DNA from: Craterostigma plantagineum
Taxonomy: Eukaryota; Streptophyta; Magnoliopsida; Lamiales; Linderniaceae
Reading direction: 5' to 3'
NCBI GenBank assembly: GCA_027422505.1
Contig: JAPQWV010000006.1
Span: 10,468,501-10,532,500, forward strand
Length of the DNA: 64,000 bases
The notes beneath the pieces were generated by a model. It was not told where the DNA came from and searched no databases. It worked only from the letters and a program-made list of their open reading frames with translations. Shown piece by piece: positions 1-11,201 of this stretch. Within the stretch, counting starts at the first letter, position 1. The number at the start of each line of letters is the position of its first letter. The translations under genes and the position numbers were made by a program.

Positions 1-679
1 GCTTTAATTACATTCAACGTATTAATGAATGAGCGACTGCATTTCATTAAGCCATGTAAATTTCACTATTGAAAGTTTTTTGCACGATGAATTCAAGCGA
101 TAATAGTTTGACGTAGAAGGTTCGAGGTGATCCTGTATTAATCATACTGAGCAACTTTATATTGGTATACTGATATACAAAACGGGTACCTAATTACATA
201 TGTACCCGTAGTGTATTAATATTACGGCCGTAATATTTTTCATATGAATGCACGACTGCTGTATAATGTTATAATGCACTATTACGACGTGCTTACATGG
301 CTCAGATCCCTTTGAAATTATGCAGTGTATACTCATATTTTATGTTTAAGAATTCCATGATACATAGAAATTATTGAAGGCACATAGGAAATTTGTAAAA
401 GGCGTATAAGTCTTTTATAAGTACTTCTAGCAAAGAAATCAGAATAAATGTTCCAACACACACTCTTTACACCCGCAAGAAACTGGACGACTGTACGAAA
501 ATTACTCCACAACTGTTAATAAAACATAATGCAATATTTTTATATTAGTACATGTATTAAATTTATATTTGACAATATTTACAATACACGACTGAAATAT
601 TATTATGCCGCATATCAACTAAAAATGATTTCTAAGGAACCATTTTGGCTTTTCATTCTCATCATTATGTGGATTTAAT
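1..679. other. AT-rich intergenic DNA, no gene seen
   Basis: No credible coding frame is visible. A short segment near position 26 (GAATGAGCGACTGCA) recurs near 1016, so this stretch is probably an eroded edge of the tandem array that follows. Confidence 0.6.
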
Positions 680-1945
680 AAAGTCTCTATAATTGCATGA
701 AACGTATTAAGATAACATAGCTATAGCCAATGTTTGGAATCGGATAAGAATACACTGATGCTGAAGTTACTGCTTTATTTATGACAACAAATCGTTTGGT
801 ATTCGTATATATTAATGTACTGAAGTTGCTACATTGCATTAACCGCATTAACATAACATGGCGACAGACAAGGCTTGGAAATCGATGAGAATACAATACT
901 GTTGAAAATCTTGTTGTAGTTCAAGGGTTTTGGTTTTACTTATGAAAATAAATCGTTTCATATTATCATAATATTGTATTACTAAAGTTACTATAATTGC
1001 ATTAAAAGTATTAATGAATGAGCGACTGCAATTCGCCGTTGAAAATTACACTATTGACAAGTACTTGCCCGGCTGAAAAATAGTTGACTGAATGAGATTG
1101 TTTATGGAATCGTATTAATAAGTGACCGGCTACAACACAATACGGCTTCGAAATTGACAAATATTTGCGTGGCTGAAAACAGGCGAGTAAATGAAATCTT
1201 TGACGTAATCCAAACGTTGGTGAGTTTCTTAATTAGGGTCTTATACATACTCGATATTTCTGAATATCATCGTTGATGATACGAACGTTAATGGAATGAA
1301 AATGGTATTAATGACAACAAATCCATTCGTATTCCTATTATATTGACTTACTGAAGTTACTATAATTGTATTAACCATATTAACATAACTTGGAGATAGA
1401 CAAGGCTTGAAAATCGATGAGAATACAATGCTGATGAATCTTATTGTAGTTCAAAGTTTGGTTTCTAATGCTGAAGAGAAAATGTTTCGCATTATTATTA
1501 TATTGATTTACTAAAGTTACTATAATTGTATTAAACTTATTAAGATAGGATAGCTATAGCCAAGGTTTCGAATCGGATAAGAATATACTGCCGCTGAATT
1601 TCTCAGGTTTGTCTGTATATTATCTTATTGTGGTTCAAAGGTTTGGATTTTAATTATGACAACAAATCGTTTCGTATTCTTATTAAATTGATTTACTAAA
1701 GTTACTATAATTGCATTAACCATATTTACATAATATGGCGATGGACATGGCTTGGAGATAGATGACAATACAATACTGTTGAAAATCTTATTGTAGTTGA
1801 AAGGTTTTGATTTTAATTCTGAACATAAATGATTTTGCATTATCATTAGATTACTATAATTTCATTACGCCTATTAAGATAACATAGCTATAGCTAAGGT
1901 TGAGACCCGGATTAGAATACACTACTGCTGAAGTTGATATGGTTA
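680..1945. repeat. Degenerate tandem array, ~165-bp units of two subtypes
   Basis: The phrase TTACTAAAGTTACTATAATT recurs, with changes, near 680, 816, 977, 1349, 1509, 1692 and 1850. Most neighbouring anchors are about 158-183 bp apart. Two subtypes tend to alternate. Type A has 'aacatagctatagccaagg' followed by 'tcggataagaatacac'. Type B has 'taacataacatggcga' followed by 'gatgagaatacaatac'. This gives an A-B dimer of roughly 340 bp. The small ORFs inside are products of the repeat. It could be an old satellite or a tandemly duplicated non-autonomous element. Confidence 0.6.
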
Positions 1946-2534
1946 TCTTTAATAATTGATGACATGTCAATCGATTGTAATACACTACGACATTTAAATT
2001 TGCACTATTGACAAATATTTAGTCGACTGAAAAATAGACGTCTGAATAATGTATTGTTAGTTTGGAATAAATAAGTATATTGACAAGCAAGGGTGTCTTT
2101 ATTTTCTGAAATACTATGTATGATTTGATAAATTTTGACAGCATGCCTATATTGCGTCTAAGATTCGTTAATTTTCTCGAAATATCAGCATATGTATCAT
2201 TGAATTTTTGTTTTTTATATCATAATTAACGATAGATAGGTGCATGTTTATGGAATACGAAAATATACTCAATAAAGATTTGTAGAAATAACTTCTCCTG
2301 TATTCATGACAAATACATGTTTATGTCCGTTTCAAATACATTCGCTGAATCTTCTCTTATTGCAGTTGAAAGGTTTTTCTTTTAATTCTATAAATAAACC
2401 GTTTCATATTATTCTTACATATATAGAATTCTTCCTCCAAGTCTTAATATTAAGAAACAGTTCTAGGTGTGTATTTTTAAATCATCATTGTTCTACCGAA
2501 TAATTATTCCGTACTTAATTCTTTAACCCCGAAG
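1946..2534. other. AT-rich DNA upstream of the RPA1-like remnant
   Basis: No supported gene. It may contain the old promoter or 5' UTR of the RPA1-like remnant, but no specific motif stands out. Confidence 0.5.
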
Positions 2535-4709
2535 ATGGGAAATAATACAATAATTGTTCGGCTGCTGCGGTCCTGTAATTTTAGAAGAAATGGGGAGCTG
2601 ATGTTAGTTGGCTTAATGTTACTAGATGAAGAGGTATTAAATTTTTACTTTATATATGAAATTTTCCCCCATCTAATTGTTTTGGTTTGTTATAGGATAC
2701 TCTCATGCAAGCTACAATTAATAGTGCGCTGGTGGTAAATTTTGAAAGGCTACTTGAAGAGGGCTGTATGTTTTCAATATCTAACTTTGATATTGTGAAT
2801 TCTCCAGAAAAAATATCGTACAACAGAGCATCATTGTATGATACGTTGCAGTAACCGTACGACTATGTCTCAAAGTGTTGGTCATGATCTTAGGATAAAA
2901 CCAGAGAAATTTCAGTTTCGTTAATCTCAGTACTTGGAGAATAATGCCGGTTTGCAGTATTATTTACCAGGTTTGCATCTCTATCTCTATAGAATGGTTA
3001 TGTATTCCTTTTGTTTGGATGTGTAGATCTATTGGTTCATTAAAGAAATTTTCCCCCACTGGATTAGATGTCATTGCACTGGTTTCATCCATTGTTGAGC
3101 CGGATGGCAATGGTAATGGGAATTCATCGCGGACTATGGTGAATATAATTCTGGAAGAGCTTGTTTTTCTTTCAAAATTCAGGTTATTCTCATTCATAGT
3201 CTTCAATTTGTGAATTGTCGACAAGGAAATGTTTTTACTTGTAGCGGCTACAGTGCAACTATTACTGCATGGGATGAGTAGTCACGCGAGTTTTATAAGA
3301 GGTTGAAAGGAATTCTTGGGGGCGCTATTGTGATTATTGTGACGAATATCAATCCAAGGATGTCTCAAGGTGTTTTGTATGCCGAAGTACTGTTTTTTTC
3401 TCAACAAATATAATCGTATTATTTCATCAGGTGGTTTATATCTGAATACAACCTCTTCAAGTGCTCTTTATATTAATGGAGATAGTCCGTCAGTTTTGGA
3501 GTTCTGCAAAAAGTAAGAATTCCTTGATTCATGTGTACAGTTCCTTTATGTATTCTGTAATTTCGTATAAGTACTGATTTAACGGTTTATGTCTATTTTT
3601 TTATAGAATGAATCTAGATAGCGGTTCTACATCTACGCCATTAGTTACCAATGTCAGACCAGTAACAAAAACAATCTGTCGGCTATATACGCTATACTAC
3701 GTTCGGATTCTGAACACGTTTTGTTCATATATTAATACGATACCATCCTACATCATTCCATTGCACTAACATTCTTTGTTCGTTAGGAGCGTGGTTTTTC
3801 ATGTGAAGCAAGGATAACTGATATAATTAGCCGAAGTGGTTGGAGTTATATTTCTTACTCCAAATGTTCATCCAAGTTGGCAAAGTCTGAGGAATCGCTG
3901 ATTTGCAACAAATGTGACAATCTTAATGCTGTGGGGGGTTTCGCGGTATCGTGCACTGTAATATGTTAACATCTATCACCCGGTGAAGTAATTCATTCAT
4001 ATTTATATACTGTGTGTTTTTCTTTCCATAGTTTTCGTATTGAGGTGACCATTGATGATGGATCTGAACCGGGTACTTTTGTTATATTTGACGGGCCAAC
4101 TACGAAATATACAAATACAACGGCAAGACCTGAAGAACACTATGGGAAGTATCTATTTTTATCTATATTTTGAGAATAGAATTGTCGTCATATATTTTTC
4201 AACTGTTACAGAAGACTGTAATTGAAGACAACGATATTGGAGTTGACGAACTTCCTGATGGTATTCGTTCTTTAGTTGGGAATGTGAGGATCAAGCCGTT
4301 TGATTTTAAAAGTTTATATAAAAGCTTGTTACCCGTATGTCGGAAATTCTTGATGTTAAGGACGTGCCCGATCAGCAAAAGTCACCTGAGGTAAAAATCA
4401 AAGATAGTATGCAAACGTTTTAATGGTGATTGATTGTGCTTCACTTTCTAAATGCAGGGATCGATCTGTGCTGTTCATGTTTCACATCCCCTGTCAGCTG
4501 GGGTATCCATGGTTGAACGCGTTCTTTGAGATGAATTGCAAGATTGTATAGAAAAACCAAACGACCGGGTGGGAAAAGGCATGATGAGGACTCGAGCTGC
4601 TACAAGGGATCTCAATACAATAGAAAGCAATACAGATGATGAAGATGTTGTTTTAGCAACGTATCAGAAGGGTAAACGTAAAAAAATCAAGAAGGAAAAC
4701 ATGGACTAG
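2535..4709 (+). pseudogene. RPA1-like (replication protein A large subunit) remnant
   Basis: Fragments of an RPA 70-kDa-type protein, a single-strand-DNA binder built of OB folds, can be read in order on the + strand across several introns. An N-terminal OB strand (NNTIIVRLLRS) lies near 2538. An exon with FERLLEEGCMFSISNFDIV lies near 2738-2800. A second OB fold carries DVIALVSSIVEPD and ITAWDE at about 3069-3280. GLYLNTTSSSALYINGD follows near 3433. A C-terminal domain contains a C-x2-C remnant (ICNKCDNLNA, about 3900). FRIEVTIDDGS then FVIFDG appear near 4030-4090. A basic tail (KKIKK) ends at a stop near 4708. In-frame stops occur after YDTLQ, within the QFR/SQYL segment and directly after WDE, and the last exon needs a frame change near 4330, so the gene looks dead. 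Such copies are common in plants as diverged RPA1 paralogues or as Helitron cargo. No Rep or helicase is seen here. Solo LTR S1 lies immediately 3'. Confidence 0.7.
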
Positions 4710-5639
4710 CCCCAGTTGTAGCACCCGGGTCCTCGTAAGTATTGGAGGCCAATAATTTGCGTAAATGATGAATGCGATTATGTGCATTTAATGAAATTAT
4801 TCTGTGCTCGTGTGAATTATGTGAAATTTACATGTTAAAATGCGTGCTTAATTTATTTGGTGGAGATTGGTACTTTTAAATTGTGCCATGTGACTTCCAA
4901 AATTTAATTAGGGATTTTGAAATTAGGATTAGGGAAATTGAGCTAATGATAAAATTTGGCTATAATTGTAGTTGGACTAGGATGGAACCCAAACTCAAGC
5001 CCAAAAATAATTTACAGGCTTAGCCCAAATATAACATAAATGGTCCAAGAATTTATAATTCACAATTAGGCCCAAAATTGAACTCTAATATTGGCCCAAA
5101 TTCTTAAATAAAAATCTTGGAGACAAAGCTCCTTAATTCAAGGGAAGATCACGTCAACATCTACATAACTTTCCATACCTTGAATAACAAAATATCTACA
5201 ACCCACTCTCACACTAAAAGGGAACGAAAGGAGAGAGAGAAAGGAGAAAATCGAACTAGAGCCTCGAAGAAGAAGGTATGAATATTCCTATTGTTCTCCA
5301 AGAGCTTAGGATTTTAGTTTCCAAGTTTAGGATTGACGTGTTTAGGGTTAAATGTTCGTAAGGTATTCTAAGGAATTATGAAACAAGAAGATACCCACTT
5401 GCTAGGACTCACGCGATTCTAACTCTCGAAATTGTGTTCCAACCTTAGTTTAGCCTTTTAATTTCATGGTAACACGATTAGGACTTATTAAGCACGGAAA
5501 ATAGGTCAGAACTTGCATTTTTGTTAAGCTCAGATTTTAGGATTTTTAGCAATTCCTATCGACTTTTAAAATGTTCTTGAGAAAAGTAACTTTTTGATCC
5601 TTAAAGCTAGTACATTGCGAATTGAAAAGTGTTTTAGAG

Positions 5640-6660
5640 GTGTTTTGCGAACCCACATATTTTGCAAACTAAGGGCCGAGGCATTTCGCAAACTCGGTTT
5701 GCGAACCCCATGCAACAAACGTTTGGCGAATTGAGGACTTTGCGAGTCCGGCGAACTAGGCCACTTCGCGAATCGAGCACTTCGCGAACTCAAGGATCGC
5801 GAACCATTTCACGCGATGAAGATTGGCGAATCAAGGGTGGAAAGTATTTCGCGGGTCGTTGTTTGCCAATCAACTTAGCGAATCGGTGCACTTCACGAAC
5901 CGTAGACGTCATGGCCAATTCGCGAACTCAAACGGTTCACGAAACGTTTGGAGAACCCAATTAATTGGCGAACTCATGTGTTTCGCGGGCTCAAGGCGGC
6001 AAATCCCATTTGGCGAATCCAAGGATTGCGACCCCAAAGGTTGGCGAACTCGGCGTTTTGCGAACTCAGCCACTTCGCGAAACTAAAAGAATTTGATTTC
6101 ACGGGCCGAGTACATTTGACGAACTAGGCATGGCACGACGGAATTCGCGAACCCTAAGCCACGAGAGGAGTTTTGCGAATCCCATACAATGCTAGATTGG
6201 CGAATCCTTGCAGGCCAATTCGCTAACCGTTAACAAAGTGTATTTAGCGAATCCAATGAGTTTTGCGAATCAATGGGGATTCGCGAACTCTAAACAAATG
6301 CGAATTAGGATATTTTCATGAGTCCAACAAGTCACGAATTCGAAATAGACTTAGTTCACGAAACTTATTTATGCTACGTATTTTACAGGTTACCCTAGGT
6401 TTAGAAATACAATTCGCAAATTAGGTTGGGACATTCGGCGAATTAAAAAGTTATGTAGATAGTTTCACGAACCCTAAGCTTAGAAGTGCAATTCGCGAAC
6501 TTGGGTAGGGAGTTTGACGAATCAGAGCAACTTTGTGAAATAAGAGCTCGCGAAACACACTTAATAAATTTTAAGATATCGCGAGTTAACACTTCACAAA
6601 TTCCATAACCCTCACGAGTCATGTGAGATTTGCGAATCCAGCTAGGGTTCTCAAAACGTG
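5640..6660. repeat. Dispersed TTCGCGAAC motif array inside S1
   Basis: Over about 1 kb the motif TTCGCGAAC/T and close variants (GGCGAATC, TTGCGAAC, TCGCGAAC) recur every ~20-40 bp with unrelated AT-rich spacers. The core TTCGCGAA is self-complementary. The array sits upstream of the conserved GACAGGTAAGTAG block, the same LTR position occupied by a different motif array in E5 and S2. The ORFs across it are artefacts of the motif. Confidence 0.8.
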
Positions 6661-7224
6661 ACTTTAACTTAGGAATAATACTCCATGAACCATTTCTACG
6701 TAATTACCCTTTTAAAGGCAATAATAAATATAAAGTATAGACATTTAAGAGGTTTCGAGTACTTAGCCAAATTAAGTAATTAAGATAGTGCACTGACACT
6801 AATATTTTATGCCTAAGGTCGGGGCTTAGGAAATTCTCCGGGTCAGTAGCGCTAGTCGACGGACGACAGGTAAGTAGAAATCCAACTACGACACATAACT
6901 TGCTTGAATGTACCTGCTTTATGTGCCTACGTGCCTCGGTGATTTCATGTGTACGTGACTTAATTGATATGTTTTCATGTGGTAAGCATGTTTGAAGTTA
7001 GTTTGCATTCATACTCACTTGCATACACGATCATATGCGGGAGGGTTATAGGAGTCGAGTATGTGTAAATAAGGTATCACTTGAAAGAGACTAATACATT
7101 GCCGATATGGGCATGTGTTGTCGACTCGCAGTTGAGTCAGGGGCTGTCCACTATGCCACCAGGGCGGCGTTTAGCGTCGTCGTAATATTATGTAAATATG
7201 TATATGTATATGAAGTATATTAGG

Positions 7225-7620
7225 GCGGAGACCCGTTGGCGAAAGGGCCGTATACATATATTACTGTTATTGTATATGCAATGAAATATAGTAAGGCGAA
7301 GACCCGTTGGCGAAAGGGCCGTATACATATATTATTATTATGTATATAATGAAATATATTAGGGTGATGCCCGTTGGCGAAAGGGCCGTATACATATATT
7401 ATTATGTATGTAATGAAATATATTAGGCGATGCCCGTTGGCGAAAGGGCCGTATACATATATTGTTATTATGCATGTAATGAAATATATTAGGGCGATGC
7501 CCGTTGGCGAAAGGGCCGTATACATATATTATTATTATGTATATAATGAAATATATTAGGGCAATGCCCGTTGGCGAAAGGGCCGTGTATACGTATGTTT
7601 ATGATATGATTGGGCAATGC
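7225..7620. repeat. Minisatellite, six ~65-bp units, in S1
   Basis: Six copies of CCGTTGGCGAAAGGGCCGTA are each followed by an AT-rich tail (TACATATATTATTATTATG then AATGAAATATATTAGGGC). Spacing is about 63-72 bp. A degenerate seventh copy follows near 7618. It is a eukaryotic minisatellite within an LTR. Confidence 0.9.
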
Positions 7621-7899
7621 CCGTGGCGGTAGGGAGCGACCTTGTGGGTGTGACCTGAGGGTATAAGCGACACAGGGTGGAACCCTGGTGTAGGCAACCT
7701 CAGCGTGGGCTACCAGCGTGAGCGACCGCCGACAGTCAGGGACGACCGGGTACATATGGCAACTTAGGGGAACGGTGTGCATCCTAGGTATGGCCATCCG
7801 ACATGGACCGCTGTCATATTTGCCTCTAGTGGACGTGAGCTCATTTGTGGTGCATAGTGAGATTAGCCGAGGGTCCTGAGTGAGGTTTATGAGTATGAT

Positions 7900-8003
7900 G
7901 AGCATCGGCGCGGATCGCCTTTGCGGAGTGTTAAGTGCATCGGCGCGGATCGCCTTTGCATAGTGGTATATGCATTGGCGTGGATTGCCTTTGCAGGGAA
8001 GGG
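7900..8003. repeat. Three short direct repeats in S1
   Basis: GCATCGGCGCGGATCGCC followed by TTTGC occurs twice, and a third diverged copy (GCATTGGCGTGGATTGCC) follows, about 36-40 bp apart. The equivalent part of the E5 LTR has its own unrelated triplicate repeat. Confidence 0.8.
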
Positions 8004-8034
8004 GCACGTGCATAGATGCATGATTTCTGCTTAC

Positions 8035-8051
8035 TGAGCCTCGGTGGCTCA
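8035..8051 (+). promoter_or_regulatory. Conserved LTR hairpin (S1)
   Basis: TGAGCC, a 5-nt loop, then GGCTCA. It is followed by a T run and TTATGTGTTGTAGGTAC. The same stem and downstream GTTGTAGGT occur in E5, and a TGAGC/GCTCA version with a different loop occurs in S2. A role in the 3' end or packaging of the element RNA is inference. Confidence 0.6.
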
Positions 8052-8420
8052 TTTTTTTTATGTTATGTGTTGTAGGTACATACGATCACGGTACGTGATC
8101 GCCTAGTCGGCAAGGTCTATCTTTTGAAGCTTCCGAGCGTCTTTTGGGGGTGGACGTGTGTGTATGGATGACGACCCGTGAGGCCGAGCGCATAGGAGCT
8201 TTTGCTGTGCCGACGCACCTTCGCCGTTGTATTTAGGACATGCTTAGAACGATAGCGTTCGACATGCATTCTTTTGACTTGTACAAAGACAATGTTCCAT
8301 TACGTAAACGAAAATTGAAAAATTTCATACGCATTTCCGCAGCTCCTTCATTTAAATACGCCGTTAGGTACTTAGGATGACGTCAGAAATGGTGGCGATG
8401 GCTAGGGTCGCTACACCAGT

Positions 8421-8564
8421 GGTTTTTATGTCTGTTTCTTATATTAGCGTTGTTTTGGGTTTTTTACTATGTTGAGCTACCTATTTCACCGTCGTCTTGA
8501 AATTCTAAGTGCATTTATCGTATAATATGATCAATATATACAAAAATAATATTGCCAATAAGAA
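8421..8564. other. Flank of S1, no gene seen
   Basis: AT-rich sequence resuming the genomic context that S1 interrupted. No coding signal is visible. Confidence 0.5.
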
Positions 8565-9160
8565 ATTGAAACCAATATTATATTACTGACAATGTATTAT
8601 AGAAAACTGTTATAGTAATGTAAGTGTTGATATTCTTCAAAATTGAAGACTGAAAACGCAAAGACGAATGTGAGTAAAATGCATATGTTGTATTACTGAA
8701 TTGTGTTGTTAAGGGTCAAATATTTCTTCAATTTAGACTATCTAACTACAATTAAATGATCCTTTTAAAATTAAGTCACGCCTTTTGTATTTATTTAAGT
8801 ATTAATAGAGGTTATTTGTTGATATTAACCTTATATTACTGAGAGCGTATTACAGACAACTGTTATAGTAATGTAATTGTTGATATTCCTCAAATTGAGG
8901 TCTGAAAACGCACTGCTGAATATTTTATTTTACTTCTATCCGACAGACAATTATACCAATCTGTGTTCATGAGTCCGCGAACGTTCTAAAGACGAATGTG
9001 ACGACAATGCGTTAGTTGAATTACTTAATTGCGTTGTTAAAGGTCAATTATTTGATCTATTTCCACTATATAACTATTGAAAATTAAAAGATCCTTTTAA
9101 AATTGAGCCATACCTTTTGTATTTATTTAGTTATTGATAAAGGTTATTGGTTATATTACC
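8565..9160. repeat. Two-copy tandem duplication, ~265 and ~320 bp
   Basis: Copy 1 (about 8565-8835) and copy 2 (about 8836-9160) share the same order of blocks: ATATTACTGA, ACTGTTATAGTAATGTAA, TTGATATTC, CTGAAAACGCA, AAAGACGAATGTGA, GATCCTTTTAAAATT and CCTTTTGTATTTATTTA. Copy 2 carries an extra ~55 bp near 8920-8980. No coding capacity is visible. Confidence 0.75.
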
Positions 9161-9633
9161 ATTATTCAAAAATAGAAATACGTCCGGCCTTTAAAATTCC
9201 CTGTTGAAATATTTAATTACTTAATTACATATATATTCTTTCATAATAATCCAAAAAATTTGACGAGCTCTTGCGTAGCTCGGTCTTGCAATAGTAGTTT
9301 GCATAACGTTTATATGACTGACCACTATCAGAAGATTTAACTGTACAGTATATGATCATGTACGCAATAAATGCACAGTAATTGAAAATAAAAGGTGTCA
9401 AACTCTTATAATTCTTTTCATAGTAACTATTTAATTACCTAAATACACATGAATTCGTTTCATGAAATAAAGGGACAACTGTTTAACTTCCATTCTTCCA
9501 TTAATTCATTTATTGAGTAATTGTTTCGTGGGGGGCTCTCTTTATAAATTCTGAGGACTTCTGGGGCGAATATGTGAAGGGGGTATAACTTTTGGACAGA
9601 TGCTATTCTGTGAATGGTTAGAACTTAGAACTA
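9161..9633. other. AT-rich DNA upstream of the Ulp1-like remnant
   Basis: No gene or clear repeat recognised. Confidence 0.5.
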
Positions 9634-10475
9634 TTGTGCCCTTTGATCAGCTCTTGGATCCACTTCAGTCTGATCCGTCTGATTTGTAGTGTACGATGTA
9701 GATCGCACCCCTTCACCTTGCCCCATCTGAAAGGAAGAATCCGGTCATTTCGCCAACTTCAATACCAAATTCCTCCCCAGATACTGTCACAGATTGTTCC
9801 TCCAACAGTGCATTTGATAATCGTATTAGTAGAATTCTTGCTATGTTTCCACATGTATCTGTGATCATTGAGAACATGAGCCCAGATGTGTACGTAACTG
9901 GATCTTTGCGTGCCCAGCGTGGACAACAATTTCTTGCAACGCTGATGAAAAATGCTGCATGGCTGCTTGATGAGGTATCTTATGTTATATTGTTGGGTGG
10001 TTTTTGGCATCTTAATGTTGAATAAAAAATGTTTTTTTGTAGCATATTGATGAATGTCTGCGCGGGTTTATTGAACTCCAGAGAAAAACAAACATCGCAC
10101 GCCCTTCCACTGCATTCATGACTACTACATTTAATCAGGTATTTACAGTAGAATACAGATTGGAAGGTGAATACGACCTTTCTCTAATCAAGCCATATGC
10201 CGACGGAACCGTACTCGACTGGCCTGCAACGCCGTGGAATGCATCTGATATCATTGTTGTCCTAGTAAACGTTAATCAATGTCATTAGGTTCTTGCAATA
10301 GTAGACTACAGAGCATGGAGTGTTACTGTACATGATTCAGACAAAACATGCGATATGGATATGAGATTTTTCAAGCAGGCTTTTGCTAGGACATTACATA
10401 CCATGCAATTTCTATTTGACCATCTTCATTTGACGACTGGCCGTGCTGAGTTCACCATTACAAGAGATGAAAATT

Positions 10476-10511
<36 letters not shown>

Positions 10512-10726
10512 GTATATGTATACAATTTACGTACCATTGTTTGAAAAATGTTCGTTCCCTCCAATATTTTCCTGGCAGGGGTGAATGTGGCGTGCACATC
10601 TTGCGTTTGGCATTTGCCCTGATCGGACGATTCTGTCTATGGAATTACCAAAACACAGATCAAAGATTTCAGGAAATACCTCGCTGTTGCTCTTACCTGC
10701 AACAGATGGATATGAATGGTTAAATT
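9634..10726 (+). pseudogene. Ulp1-like cysteine protease (C48 family) remnant
   Basis: The reading follows exons on the + strand. The first, about 9730-9975, ends KNAAWLLDE with a GAG|GTATCT donor. The second, after a TTTTTTTGTAG acceptor near 10041, begins HIDECLRGFIELQRKTNIA. It runs into PYADGTVLDWP and then DIIVV. The family signature follows: a His, then a position expected to be Trp, then VLAIVDYRAWSV, and later a GECGVH box near 10580-10600. These fit the catalytic His, Asp and Cys of Ulp1/SENP-type SUMO proteases. The Trp after the His is a TAG stop (near 10287), which alone would end the protein. An (AC)n(TA)n microsatellite lies between the Asp and Cys blocks, probably in an intron. 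Ulp1 domains are common in plant Mutator-like elements, but no MURA transposase is seen, so the origin is open. Confidence 0.7.
10476..10523. repeat. (AC)n(TA)n microsatellite
   Basis: An uninterrupted AC run passes into TA repeats within the Ulp1-like remnant. Confidence 0.95.
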
Positions 10727-10829
10727 TTCAGTTTACATTTCTTTGTGGTGTTCGCTTCGTTACGATATTAGTAAACATATAATTTTTGTTATTTGACGGT
10801 CTTGTCTTGCCAAAAAATATTAAACGTTG

Positions 10830-11180
10830 TGTAGAAGATCAATTCTAATTGTGCTTTGATTTTATTAGATGTCCTTGTAATTAGGGGCTTTATTTGTATT
10901 AGTCCATAGATTAGGACTAGTTAGATATTTATACCAAGTGTGTTTGGTATAAATACTTTGTAATCAATCGCAATCAATAGAGAAAGTTTTGGAAATTGAT
11001 CCGAAAGGCTTGCAATTAATTTCTAGAGAGAGAAACAATAGTAACTTTCTCACTCTACTCGAATTCTCTCTCTTGTTCTTCATTTGAGTTTTTCGATCGA
11101 ATCTTAATATCAATCATTATCATCGAATTACTTAGAATTCATGCTTAGGATCGTAGAGTTGTTAATCGTAGGACCTAACA
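10830..11180 (+). repeat. E1 5' LTR (351 bp)
   Basis: Begins TGTAGAAGATC and ends GGACCTAACA. It matches the 3' LTR at 62496-62847 with about 11 differences counted by eye. No primer-binding site follows. Instead there are 13 bp matching the genomic flank beyond the 3' LTR. Confidence 0.9.
10926..10955. promoter_or_regulatory. Palindromic TATA-box promoter core (E1 5' LTR)
   Basis: TATTTATACCAA, a 6-nt loop, then TTGGTATAAATA: perfect 12-bp inverted arms, each holding a TATA box. The right arm fits the + promoter, with expected transcription start ~30 bp downstream. The left arm is its mirror. Confidence 0.65.
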
Positions 11181-11201
11181 CGTTGCCCTATTATGAGACA
11201 T
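11181..11201. other. Rearrangement junction between E1 and E2
   Basis: CGTTGCCCTATTA (11181-11193) matches the genomic flank after the far 3' LTR (62848-62860, CATTGCCCTATTA). It is followed by TATGAGACAT (11192-11201), which also occurs at 11250-11259 and may be templated filler. Sequence then enters E2 pol on the - strand. Confidence 0.7.

Larger units (their letters stand above)
4717..8415 (+). mobile_element. S1: solo LTR of a Ty3/Gypsy (Tekay/Del-like) element
   Basis: The 3,699-bp unit starts TGTAGCACCCGG and ends GGTCGCTACA. It is flanked by a perfect 5-bp target duplication, CCAGT (4712-4716 and 8416-8420). It has no internal region, so it is a solo LTR left by LTR-LTR recombination. 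It shares two blocks with the LTRs of Gypsy element E5. One is GACAGGTAAGTAGAAAT near 6865, and the other is the TGAGCC/GGCTCA hairpin followed by GTTGTAGGTAC near 8035-8080. These place it in the same broad chromovirus family in + orientation. It inserted just after the stop codon of the RPA1-like remnant. Confidence 0.9.

Noticed and set aside
5662..6086. Overlapping + ORFs in the S1 motif array
   Set aside because: The open frames come from the repeated GCGAA motif. Repetitive composition and lack of domains argue against a gene.
7225..7620. CRISPR-like regular repeats
   Set aside because: The spacers are near-identical AT tails rather than unique sequences, the context is a plant LTR and there are no cas genes. 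It is a minisatellite.
2535..10726. A complete Helitron or Mutator element
   Set aside because: No Rep/helicase or MURA transposase can be read and no terminal structure was found. Only cargo-type domains are seen.
10830..11180. Interpreting 10830-11180 as an independent solo LTR
   Set aside because: It does have CGTTG on both sides, but the 13-bp right flank also follows the distant E1 3' LTR, so a repair-derived copy of the E1 boundary explains both better. An independent solo LTR cannot be fully excluded.
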